From: Leptidea sinapis
Lineage: Eukaryota > Arthropoda > Insecta > Lepidoptera > Pieridae
Length of the DNA: 64,000 nucleotides
Assembly: GCF_905404315.1 (NCBI RefSeq)
Contig: NC_066310.1
Coordinates: 8,325,506-8,389,505 of the forward strand
Direction of reading: 5' to 3'
Of the stretch, positions 25,287 through 38,100 are shown in pieces. Under the pieces are notes generated by a model that searched no databases, was not told where the DNA came from, and saw only the letters and a program-made list of their open reading frames with translations. The translations under genes and the position numbers were made by a program. How positions within the stretch are numbered: position 1 is the first letter of the stretch; every line of letters begins with the position of its first letter.

Positions 25287-25665
25287 TGACAGACGTTGTT
25301 CTGTAGATAATAAAAAAAATACTGTTTTATAGGAACTTGTCAATAATATTTAAAAACATCAAGAATTTGTTTCGAAAAAAACGCTCCCTGTTGTTATAAT
25401 CAAATTATTTCACGGCAGAACTGTCAAACCGTGGGTCAACAAATTCTCTCATAGAAAATATGTCCATAAATAACATATATTGAAAATAAATATAATTATG
25501 GGTCCCAAATCGAAATAAAAACTCTCAAGTTGATTCATTTATTCATCATATCTCTCAAGTTGCACTAAACTGCACTCCATGAAGTAATCCTAATTAAAAT
25601 CCTGTTATTAGCTTAGGAGTCCATCGCAGACAAACAACGTGTCACATAATTTATATATATTAAGA
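25287..25665 (-). mobile_element. Helitron-type element, 3' end truncated
   Basis: Plus strand ACAGACGTTGTTCTGTAGAT at one end, CTCTCAAGTTGCACTAAACT and GAGTCCATCGCAGACAAACA inside, and TTTATATATATTAAGA at the other (5' TC on the minus strand). The CTAG end is missing where it meets the LINE 3' UTR. Confidence 0.6.
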
Positions 25666-25689
25666 TAGTGATGTAATCCGAGCCTGTTT

Positions 25690-25892
25690 AGAAAACTAGA
25701 AATTAGATGAACTAGACGCTGGTTGGTTGTGTTGATATGATATCAGCTGTGAGCTGCTGGGTCGCAGTCGGCAATGGTTAGGCGTACGATGTGCATGCCC
25801 ACGCGCACAGCGCTATCCCATGAGTACTGTCATGGGCTATCGCCGGCGTAACAATTGCGCTAAATCATCAAATTTATTATAACCCTTATAAA
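25690..25892 (+). promoter_or_regulatory. Candidate promoter / 5' UTR of the GT92 gene
   Basis: This stretch is visibly richer in G+C and CpG (around 25760-25860) than the AT-rich DNA on both sides, it carries no recognised repeat, and it directly precedes the exon 1 ATG. CAGTCGG near 25767 and CTGTCATGG near 25828 are weak initiator-like candidates. I see no clear TATA box. A separate non-coding first exon further upstream cannot be excluded. Confidence 0.35.
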
Positions 25893-26135
25893 ATGCCGTG
25901 TGTTACTCGAAGATTAGTGCGTGTGACTAAAGTTCTACTAGCCGGAGTGACGATCGTTTGCGTCAGCTGGCTTGCATGCATCAGTGAATGGCATCCAAAA
26001 ATCCCCAACCAACCTCAGAGCTTTACCACAATGAGGACTATAGTGGCGTACTCGGAGCGGAAGCAAGCTGAGATGGAGAGACCGTCTCCTGTCACATGCG
26101 ACCGGATTCCCATGTATCCGGAGATCCCGAAAATT
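25893..26135 (+). CDS. GT92 gene exon 1: cytoplasmic tail, membrane anchor, stem
   Basis: Encodes 81 residues starting [13 protein letters not shown], a basic tail, followed by a hydrophobic stretch at residues 14-30 ([17 protein letters not shown]) and a hydrophilic stem ending YPEIPKI. It ends at ATT followed by the strong donor GTAAGT at 26136 (phase 0). The ATG lies in an adenine-rich context (AAAATG) and is the first Met in this frame. The charge and anchor layout predicts a type II orientation, as in other Golgi glycosyltransferases. Intron 1 is about 20.9 kb. A short fragment resembling a repeat end (AACCGACTT at about 26146) lies just inside the donor. Confidence 0.85.
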
Positions 26136-29100
26136 GTAAGTTTTTAACCGACTTTAAAATGAAAAGGTTTTCTCTTCGTACAATAATTTTAAAAATATGC
26201 AATTTTATAAAATATGATATAACTATGGTAGAAATTTCTAATATCTTTGTAGTTTTTTTTTATATACAAAGTAAAAAATATTTATTCAAATATTAACATA
26301 AATAAATAAATTGTAGACAAAAATAAATCTGGATTTATTATCAATAATATTCGATATGATGTTTTCTAACATGTGATATCATGAATACCAGTTTTAGAAA
26401 TATTCACAAATCTGTGGCATTCCTTATCGAAAGGAAACTGTTGACTACCGGTCATAAATTGAATATTTACTAAAAGAGGTTTTAATAATATATCCGGCCA
26501 ATAAACCTAATATATTTATTAATTAATTCTTATTTATATGTATCTAACAAGTATACAAGTGGTCGGCCAGTGGTCGAAATTCAATCATAGTTCATTTAAT
26601 TTTTAAATTTGAAATTAATTAGGGTTTTTATAACTCTACAATTTATATGTGTGTTATTCAAGCCGTGGTGTGTGGAATATTTTTTATAAGTATTTAATGT
26701 ATTTAGAAGGCATTTTATATTAAAAATAGGTTTATGCAAGTCTTCTCCATATAAACTTTAACAGAGTTTAATTTTACGTTCATCCGTTCGCACAATTTTT
26801 TAAAAAGGAGTACTAACTTTTCGCTTTACATATTATTATATAGTATATGTATGTAGTATTATATATATAATAATATGCATAATATATATATAATACATCT
26901 ATATATATTTTTTATAAGTATTTAATGTATTTAGAAGGCATTTTATATTAAAAATAGGTTTATGCAAGTCTTCTCCATATAAACTTTAACAGAGTTTAAT
27001 TTTACGTTCATCCGTTCGCACAATTTTTTAAAAAGGAGTACTAACTTTTCGCTATACATATTATTATATAGAATATGTATGTAGTATTATATATATATAT
27101 ATACTACATCTATATATATAAAGAAACTGTTATTAATTATTGTACAATGAAGATACTAGAGCGCGCGATATTTAAAGACAATGTTTTATTGAATTAATGT
27201 GCTCTTTTACCGGTAATTTAAGAAACGGCTTAATCAAGTTTCGTTGCGGCAATATTTGATGTACTTATTTATTGAGGGTAACATTATTTGGTTTCATTTC
27301 AATGTTTACCGTATGTAACTAAAACACATACGGTGTTATTACAAAAAAAATATTTAAACATGGCTTAGACACGTGTTTTGGTACGGCCGTTCCCAATATT
27401 CAGTCTATTGCTTACTTGAGATAAAAATCATAACTATCGTTGACTTTTCTCAATAAACTTATCGACGGTAACTCACCTTATCCGTACACGCTGTCTGTCA
27501 ATGGGATGACGTTAGCTTACAAGCGATAGAAGTATGTATGAAAATTGCAATTCACTCGTCCCAATATAAGGCGATAAAAATAACTTATCGGCTATATTGG
27601 GGCAGCTTTAGATTATTGACAGCTAATTACTGACAGATGAAGGTAGTAATTTATCAATATCTGTAGATAGTAAAAACGTCAGTGACCTTACGATAACCAC
27701 GTCTAAAATGGAGTTTATATTTTTCTATTACAAAACAGTGTTAAGTTTGTGTTTAACCAAAACAATGTTAAGCACAACATAAACTGAAGTTTACAGGAAA
27801 CTTAATTAAAGGAACGGAACGCAATTTTTTAAAGCTGTCATTATATCATCTAAACACTCCTTATGAATATGATCTATCTGTTAGACAGATCTTAGACAAG
27901 CTTCGACTCTTGTTTAAATATCAGTTAATGTCTAAACATTGTTGAACGGTAAACAACAGAAAGACACAAGTGTTCAACGCACGTTTATCTTTTTTGTAAT
28001 TTCACAGATAATGTAATTAAAATAATTTTAAGGCACAAATAATATGATCGCGAAACCTTATAATTAGTGAAAGTAAATTTATATTTATTAATGTTAATTT
28101 TTAGTTCTTATGAACTGAAATAAAAAACCATTTTGAATTATATTTAGCGTTTTAAATTTAATTATTGATGCACGTAAAAATCCAACTTTTGGATGGCAGC
28201 CGAAATTCTAATTCGAACTTACAGTCATTAAATTAAGACATTGACTATTTGACGTTTGAGTGTGTCTGTTGCATCATTTTACATATTATATTGTAATTTG
28301 AAATGATTTGTAAATCGATGTAGTTAAATGTAAATCTTGATATAAAAGAGTGACAATGAGTTTCTTGCTACTTTTTCTCATTAGCTCAACGAACCTTTAC
28401 GAAGTAGCGGTAGATTCAATACGAAAATATTTTTTTTTGACATTCATAAGTGTCATTTCCGTGACCTACGTGAATAAACAGATTTTGATTTGATTTGATT
28501 TGAATTTATTATAATATATACGATCCTCACTCCCACTGGTTGCGAAACAGCTTAATCGTATCGAAAAAAAGTCGGGAGTTGAACCATACAAGATTTTATA
28601 ACGAGTCATTTTTAATCGAGTAACGACTCGTACGGTTGGCTCAGTTGGTTAGAGCACCTGCACCGAACGCCGGAGGTCGTGGGTTCGAGTCCCGCATGGC
28701 GATATCTCTGGAACCATAAGGCGTAGAGACTAGAAATTTGATAGGAATATTCCTTTCGCCGAGTAGAGGTCAGTTTAGAACGGATTTTACGAAATTCCAT
28801 TTTAGAGAGAGTTTATTTTTTACGAACAAAACAACGCCTGTCGGGTCAGCTAGTAAAAATATATATTTAAACGGTGCGAGCCCTTTATATACATACATAG
28901 ATATACCCTACAGACTATGAGTCAATTTAATAAATTTTAACATATAGGTACTTAATATATAAATCCAGATAAAAACTGTTAACTTAAAAAATAAATACTG
29001 TGTTGGAATAATTTTAATAAATATATCTAAATTTCACGGAGGGAAATGGGGTTCACTTCATCATAAGTGATTATCCTCAACAATGATGAAGTGAGCCCTT

Positions 29101-32100
29101 TCTCAGGCATCTGTATGAATCCAAGGCTTTCTTTTTTAATGTAACTTCTTAAAATTAATTCTCATTTTCCCTTTGGGAAGTTATTAACAAAACACTCCTA
29201 CCACCAATATACTAGAAAACTTACCAACACCGTAACGACAGTAAACACATGTATGTCAACTGTCCCGTAACACATGAAAAAATTTAAGGCTGGGTTGCAC
29301 CAACCAACTTTAGCAATAACAAACATGTTATTGTATCGGTTAAGCAAAAAATGAGTTACACCAATGGACAATTTTTAAATGACGTCATAACCTTAACTTT
29401 AATCGTAGCCGTCCAATGTTCGCCGGAACTATTGTCAATATTAAATAGCTAAATAGCGACCTGTCAAAGTTTCAAATAAATATTCGATACTGACTTGATA
29501 TTTCACTTTTTAACGTTAACTGTGCCAAGGAATACCGTGGTGCAACAAATTCCGCTGTCTATGTTAAAGTGAACGTTTTTTTTAACGTTTATTTTTAACG
29601 CTATATCTCACTGGGACACCACGATGGCGCAACCAGTCGCCGCTACGAACAAAATAAATACAGCTCTATAGTTACCAAAGGGTGTTCCTTTGACACAAGA
29701 TGCCGACTAGACTATGGGTAACAGAACGACGCCTATTTCTGCCGTGAAGTAGTAGTAATGTGTGTAAGTATTACTGTGTTTCAGTCTGAAGGGCTCCGTA
29801 GCTAGTGAAATTACTGGGCAAATGAGACTTGACATCTTATATCTCAAGGAGACGAGTGCAATTGTAGTGCCGCTCAGATTTTTTGGGACTTTCAAAAATC
29901 CTGAGCGGCACTGCATTGTAAAGGGCAGGGCATATCAATTACCATCAGCTGAACGTTCTGCTCGTCTCGTCCGTTATTGCCATAAAAAAAGATTTCAGGC
30001 GCCATCACCTCGGACGCGGCGACTCTAATGTCTGTATGGTGTCCAGTTTGGTAGCTTACGACTGGTTGCGCCACCGTGGTGTCCCGGTATAACATAGCCC
30101 TAACATCTAATATCATGCAACCCAGCCTTAATTACATTTCTATGCAAATAATGTGAAATGCAAAAACGAAGAATGTCAGTTTGAATGTTAGATATGTGTA
30201 CTTCCTGACGTCCATTACATCGAGACTATCTACATCAGAACAGATACAGCGGCAATTTACATATTGTAATAGGAAATAATTGGCTCCCGGCAACTCGTTA
30301 GGACTATCTTATACTACATATATACATAACTAGCTCTATACAACATTATACATTGAAAAATCGAAGTCAAAGTCAAAAGTTACTCTTTAAATAGGTTTAT
30401 AAAAAAACTTCAATTAATTTTTTTACACTACGATCGATTTGTTAATCAGCTTTTGTTGAGATGAAGTGCCAATAAATTTAACAATTGCTCTTTTGAATTC
30501 ATATATGAAATACGAATCGTTTATTATAAATATATAACATTTACATTTATTTATTTATTTATATAACATTTACCAGTGGGAGGCTCCTTCGCACAGGATG
30601 CCGGCTAGATTATGGGTACCACATCGGCGCCTATTTCTGCCGTGAAGCAGTAATGTGTAATCATTACTGTAAGGTGATGAGCGCAGTTGTAGTGCCGTTC
30701 AGAATTTTTAGTGTTTTTCAAGAATCCTGAGTGGCACTGCATTGTAATGGCGTATCAATTACCATCAGCTGAACGTCCTGCTCATCTCGTCCCTTATTTT
30801 TATTAAAAAAAAAAACATAAAGCGTTGCCTTATTAGATTGCATTAGTCGGAATAATAAAGTGGTTAAAATAACACAAACAAATAACACTTTTTAAAGGAT
30901 TAAAACGCGTGCTATTGTAACTTTGTTCTTACATTAGATTTTTCCGAAAACTATCTGTCTATTATTTATAGCAAATACCACCTGAGAGGCAATAAATGGC
31001 GCTAAACTTAATAATGACATGACTATGACAAATACTATCTTGACTCATCTGCAGTCTACCTGAAAACAAGATCTGGAAAGGTCTCGAAAATGTAACTTTT
31101 ACGCAAAAATGTAATGTAGAAACAAAGTTACAATTACGCGCGTTGTAATCCTTTAAAAAGTATTTTATTTAAATGTGTAACACTCGCGTTAATCAAAGAA
31201 AAAACTAAAGTGGTTAAAAAGAGCAAAGATCAAAATCTTCTTGGCACTTCTTCTAATTAAAGTTCAACCTTTTCCAAAGTGGTAGTAAATGTAAAAAAAA
31301 AGAAAACTTTTGGCATTCATGAGTGTCATTGAGCTATAAGCGAAGTGATTTTGATTTGATGATTGTATTTACACTTCAATTTTTAACACAGTTGCGTTGT
31401 GGATTTTGGGTGTACTTGGAGCTAGGTGACCACCTACCCTGTCTGAGAATTAAATTTTTTTAAACACCAAAATACGCCGCCTTTCTACTTTCTTGGTGTT
31501 GTGTATACTCAGATGCTGTAGAATCGTGATGAATTTATTTTTTTTTTAAGTGAAGACTTCTTTGTTTTTTTGTGAAATTGAATGAGACTGAGCCGACATG
31601 ATCGGCTATGTAACGCTCGTTTCGGTAATGACGGAATCAACGATCAATACGGGCAACACTTACCAGAGTATTTTATAGACTAATGTAGTTTATGTTATTA
31701 TATAGGTACCATTGCAATTGTTATACATATATAACTGTACAAAGAAAAGAGTTATATTTCGCATTATTAAACTCGAATTGATGAAAATATCACTACAGTT
31801 GACGTGAGTAATGTAAGCGGAAATATCTCTGACCTAGTGGGAGGTGATAACCGCAGATAGCTCAAGTTATAACCTACGGCTGCTTCCTAAATTCAATGGC
31901 AATGCTACATTGGCATCTGAAATAGAATATATTTCGATCCATTTCCTGCTTTTCGCATTTCACTCTTGCACTATGATTCTCCGTGGCATAAAAAGAATAT
32001 GGAAGTCCCAGGCCTAAGGTGACTTAGAGCATTTATCAGTGGGGATCCTTTGCATAGGATGCCGGCTAGATTATGGGCAACACAACGGCGTCTTTTCCTG

Positions 32101-35100
32101 CCGTGAAGCAGTAATATGTAAGCATTGTTGGGTTTCGGTCTGACGGGAGCTCAAGTCATAACCTACGGCTGCTTCCTAAATTCAATCACAATAATATATT
32201 AGCAATCTGAACTATAGTACCTGTATTTGAAAAAAAAAAGAAAAATAATAACAAAAATGAAGCAAACTTAAAATATAAAAAGAAAGTGTGATGTTTAAAT
32301 AGGAGCCACTCAGCATGTGGTCCAACACAAATGTGTTGCAACGCTGATCTTCGATTTATTTATTTATTTTTAATTTTATACATTTCCTGCTTTCAGCATT
32401 TCACTCTTTCACTATGCTTCCCCGTGGCATAAAAGAATATGGAAGTCCCAGGCCTAGGCGTCTTGTAAGAGGTGACTTTAGGTAAAAGCATTTATCAGAG
32501 GAGGCTTCTTTGCACAGATTGACGGCTAGATTATAATAATAATAATAATGAGACACTGTTTACACAAATTATCTTGCCCCAAATTATGCATATATAGCCT
32601 GTGTTACTTAAAAATACAAATAAACATATATAAATACATTTAAACATCAATGACTCGGAAACAAACATCCATATTCATCATAGAAATGCTTGCACCTACC
32701 GGGATTCGAACCCGGGACTTTTAGATTTGTAGGTAGGATCGCTAACCACTTGGCTATACAGGTGGTCAGATTATGGGCACCACAACGGCGTCTTTTTCTG
32801 GCGTGAAGCAGTTATGTGTAAGCATTATTGTGTTTCGGTCTGAAGGGCGCTACAAACTAAACTAGTTACAAAAACTACAGACAGATAGAACAGACTCAAT
32901 CTATGTGGGAGTTCGTTTAAATTTCGCAATGCGACTGTGAAGATTAGTTCTGGTGCGCGGAATTACGAACAACTGATACCCACAGCCCTATTCGCATCAG
33001 TAGGGCTAGATGACTCTCAATACCATAAGACTTACTATACTAACGTATAGACAAACGAAGTGGTCAAGAGAGAAGAAAATCTCTAACGGAGATATAACAA
33101 GATAGAAAAGGACACCGAAAATAAATTACTGTAACCTATTTTGAATAACAAGTCGTAAACAACCACGCGTGGAATTAGTTCCTTTGTTTTTTGAATATTA
33201 AACTTGCTAATGCTTGTACATTGACAAATCAAAATTGGTTACGCATTGACGGGCTGTCAGGTCGTCTATACAAAGTCTATGGGATAAATAAATACCTCCA
33301 ACCAGATGCCGCGGGCGTAGTCACAAGGTGCGGCAACTAATACTACGTACTCGAGCCAGTCTTGAACAATGTGTGACGTTGACGTGCCACATATTCAGTG
33401 AAACTGCAAATAATTAAAACTAAAATGCCCGATTGCGTAGTAAAACTTTTTGAAAATATTTCTACAAGAAATGAGAAAGACATTGGGATCATATACCATC
33501 AGTAAGTATTTTGTATTTTATTAATTAAAAATCAAAATAACACTAGGCGTATGTTACAAAATTTGTGAGAGAAAATTGAGTGGATGCCACGCACACAACC
33601 ATCTAATAGTTGCCGTAATAAAAAATGTATTGTTGTTAGGTAGTGCGGTATCTAGTTGGAGCGCAGCGGAGACAAATCCTTAATCTAAGTATAAATATAA
33701 TTTTAATATAGCCAAATTATTGAAGATTCAATAATTTATTATAAATATTGAGTTTGATGCCATTAAATCTGTCTATCAAATAATCCAAATTAGATCTACA
33801 TAATATAGTTTTATTTCATCATAACTTTCTACTCATAAAATGCAATTAAAGTCTCAACATGGCCGCATTAATCTAAGCTATTGTCTGTTCTTTAAAAGTA
33901 ATAAAATTGTTTCATTTGCATTTAGCGTGTGCATAACGAAAATGGTGTAATTAGCAAACAAACACAAGCCTGCGTTGATGTAGTTTACGTGTTAAGCTAT
34001 CAATATCATCATCATCAGCCGGAATACGTCCAATGCTGCACAAAGGCCTCCCCCAAAGATTTCCACGACGATCGGTTCTACGCTGCCCTCATCCAACGTA
34101 TCCCGGCGATCTTGACCAGATCGTCGGTCCATCTTGTGGAGGGCTTACCAACACTTCGTCAAATCAAATCTAATCAAAATCACTTTATTCATGTAGGTTA
34201 AGGAAATGACACTTATGAATGTCAAAAAAATATTTTTTTTATTGAATCTACCGCTACTTCGTAAAGGGTTGTGCTTCTTCCGGTACGTGATCGCTATTCG
34301 AGGACTTTACTGCCCCAACGGCCATCTGCCCTTCGAACTATGTGCCCTGCCCACTGCCACTTCAGTTTCACAATCATTTGAAACGTGTCGGTAGCTTAGG
34401 TTCTAGCTATTTATATTAAGATTTATTTCAGACAAAAGGTCCACGTAACACGTCTCATTGCATTCGCGCTTTTTCTTATTTCCACGCCAGAGCTCATGCT
34501 ATTTTTTTTTTTCAAAGAACAAAAACCTCGAATTGTAAACTGACCTTCCCTATATTTCACAATCAGAACTAACAAGACTTCAATTCACCATAAAACTAAT
34601 TTTATGCTGTATAAATATTCTGTGCACTGGAGGATGTAAAATGTCAATAAATCAATATTTTATGCAGCTATTTCTAATAAGATGCGCGCAGTACATACAT
34701 AGCTTGTAAAGGTGGTTTTCCACTGGGAGGCGAGATATGTGAAGTTGGAAATATTTATTCATTTCATAAATTTTATAGCACACTAGCTGATGCCCGTGAC
34801 TTCGTCCGCTAACTCTTCGACCCAGAAAAATGTATATAAATAATTCCATGCTTCTGCTTTGTGGAATAAATAGGCGCCCCTGTGGAACCGATCTAGCCGG
34901 TATTGAGAGCAATAAATTCTGCTATTATTGGGGATTTATTAAAACGGAGCTAAATCAAGGTTAATAAGGACATCGCAACTTGTATGGAAGAGTTGATAGA
35001 AGAAGAAAAAAGAATGGAAGTTTATCAAGATAGTGATGAGTGTAATCATCTTTGCTTACCCGTTTTCGAGACAGGCGGGAAAGGTAATACAAATGCATAA

Positions 35101-38100
35101 AGTCCAGCGGTAAAATGAACAGTGCCTTTTTACGATTTTATAATGGAATTATTATAAAAACAAAACTGTTCATCTCTCCTTGCTTAATAATATCATAATA
35201 ATTGCTTGCCTTCACAGTATGATGATGTAAGAAGATGCAAGAAGTAAAAGAGAGATGATATTACATTGCTAAACAATGTTCGATTATCGTATCGCCTCGC
35301 CGCGTCGGTGGTTTAAGTGCATATATAGGGCCTTTTAAAATGTCTAACTATTTCCATACTTCAAAACTTTGCGTGCGCTATAAATTAGAACATTTACGAC
35401 TTACACATTCAAATGCCAATATATATATATATATAAATGTACATAATAATATTATTAATAATGTATCTTTCTTATTTTTATTAATTTCACTGATATATTC
35501 CCAATTGCATATTTTTTACTTGAACCTTTGAGATAACTAATAAATTGACACGCCCCTTAATGTTCGCACTACTGCACAAAGCCGCAGTGATGATTCCTAA
35601 ATAAATAAAACACCTTTTTAATGGAGTAAAATGCTTCTTATTGTAACCGTGTTTTAACATTAGATAATTTTTTTCATCTGCAGCCTCCTGAAAACCAGAT
35701 CTAGAAAGGTCTTCAAAAGTTTAACTAAAATAATAATAAAATTGTAACTTTTACGCAAAATCTAATGTAAAAACACAGTTACAATCACACGCGTTGTATT
35801 TAAATACGTTAATCAAAGCTAATACTAATCGTAGGTTAATACTTATAACAAGAGCCAATAAATAAATAAATAAAACAGAAAAAGCACACAAACAGTTGAT
35901 ACAAATATAGTTAAATGAACATAATTTTCTTTATTGTCGTTGCGAAGACTTGAGTCTACACTACTCTAGACAGAGCTGTACTGCATAATCATATTCTAAT
36001 ATATTCCATGTACTTTATTATTCGTCGCCAGCATCGTAGAGTTGCATTTCCTTTTTCACAGTTGGCAATATTATTAATATAATTATAGCAGAAGCTGTTG
36101 ATTCTTCATCTTCTTTATACAATATACAATGTACCACGGCATGTAGTAATAAAACTTTAGGAGTACGAGCGAGGCACTGAAAATTTCGGGAATCAAGGAA
36201 GTGACACAACATTACTATTTAAAAATGTATTTATTGCTTTTCGAAGTATTCTCCGCGAAATTTGACACTTTTTTCCATACGATGGAACCATTCATTGAAG
36301 CAACCATTCCATTCGAAAGTTGGGGTCTCCAAAATGGCCGTTCTTCAGGTGATGAAAATCTCTGACCACGCAATTTATTTTTTATTTTAGGGAAAGTATA
36401 GAAATCATTAGGGTTTAGGTCGGGGCTGTACGGCGGATGGTCTAATAATTATATATTTTCTTGCTCTAAGAACTCTTTTGTTCTGTGCGCGGTGTGAGAA
36501 CTCGCATTGTCGTGATGGAGGATGATGCGGCGGTTGCAGTTCTCTTTGCGGAGTTCAGAAACGACCTGTGGCAAACAAATGCTAGCATACCATTCTGCAT
36601 TAAACGTTCTTTGTCCCTCAAGAGGAATAGTCGCAACATGGCCGGTTTTGGAGACAAACGTGGCCACAATTTTTTTTGCAACACTCCGTTAACGAACAAT
36701 TTTTGTTGGCTTTAACTCATTTTCGAACACCCAAACTCGTGACTGGTTTTTTTGTTTCGGGTTCGTACGCGTATATCCAGGATTCGTCACCTGATACGAT
36801 GTTGTATACAGCATTTGAGGATCCTGTGTGGAATCTTTCGAGAGTTCTGACGCACCAAGTAACGCGAGCCGCTTTTTGCTCTTCACAGAGCAAATGCGGT
36901 ATCCATCGGGAAAACAACTTTTTTACACCTAATTGTTCATGCAAGATTATTTGTATTTGACTCATGCCAATGTCTAAAGTTGCCTGAATTTCGTGGTATG
37001 TCACATGTCGATCTTCCTCAATCAGCTTACGCACAGCATCAACGTTTCCTTTGATGACTGCAGTTTTTGGACGACCTTGACGGTGATCATCACTGAGCTT
37101 GACACGTCCACGTTGAAATTCAGCAAAACAGCGATAATTGTGGTTTTGGATAGGGCTTCATCACCAAATGCAGAAATCATCCGGTCAACACACTGTTTTT
37201 GTGTTAAACCACTTCGAAAGTCATAATAAATCATCGCTCTAGAATTTTTCGAGTCAATTCCATTGAGTCAATTCCATTTTCTCAACGACTAAACAAGTTT
37301 AAAAAGACCTTGTGAAAAGACCGAGAATCTTTTTTAAATAAATAAATGGTATTCGATTTTTAAAACCAAGGAGGTTTCAATTAAAAAGATTTTAATATGA
37401 CAGGAACAGTGGAAATATTCCATTCCCGATACTTTTAGTGCAGCCCTCGTAGTAACTATAAACTATTTCATCGACAAAATTACCCCGTATAGGGGGTAAT
37501 TCCAAAACCCTAGCAGTCTGCAGCTACTTTTATGTTTATCTTAGCAAAATTCACCGTAATTTGTAAAAAGTATTACACTCAGCAAGAAGGACAACTAAAA
37601 TAGCGGTCTCAAGGCCAACAGCTTCGTCAAAAACGGCGATTAAAAAAAATCCGATTGGTCCCATACATCTATTGGGTGAGTTTTATAATTACCTACATTT
37701 CCTTTACATAGGACCTTCATTTGTAACGCGTAATGATAAATCGAACGGCTGTCATAATAATGTGTTATCATTTAAGTAATCGTACTGCATTCGTTCTTTC
37801 TCTTCATATTCTCACGCCAATATAGAAAATATCCCACAGACTACTGAACCTTCGTAATACAAAATTAAATCTAATAATACCTCTTTATACTAAACCTTCC
37901 CGGAAAGTGGCATCGCATCAAGCATTTAATTTTTCGTTATAAGAGGAGGGACTGCCTAAGTGTAAATTTAAATTTAGCTTACTATGAAACGTGCAGTCTT
38001 TTGACAAGTTTGAAATAGTAGTAATTACAATATGGCGATTAGCGAAAATGTATTATCCGGCTAAGTTTGAAAGCGAAGAGTTGCATAAGAGTTGATTTCG

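Larger units (their letters stand above)
31859..32850 (+). repeat. Imperfect tandem duplication carrying SINE-A pieces
   Basis: Unit 1 (31859-32150) starts CTCAAGTTATAACCTACGGC and ends in SINE-A sequence. Unit 2 (from 32150) repeats it: CTCAAGTCATAACCTACGGC, CCCCGTGGCATAAAAGAATA, TTTATCAG then SINE-A. Unit 2 has an extra stretch (about 32190-32380) and a nested tRNA-type SINE (32535-32767). Confidence 0.7.

Noticed and set aside
28612..28700. Functional tRNA gene
   Set aside because: Box A, box B and the T-stem are present, but the two sides of the acceptor stem do not pair, and the unit continues into a transposon end.
36485..37226. Plus-strand ORFs across the mariner
   Set aside because: Shadows of the minus-strand transposase.
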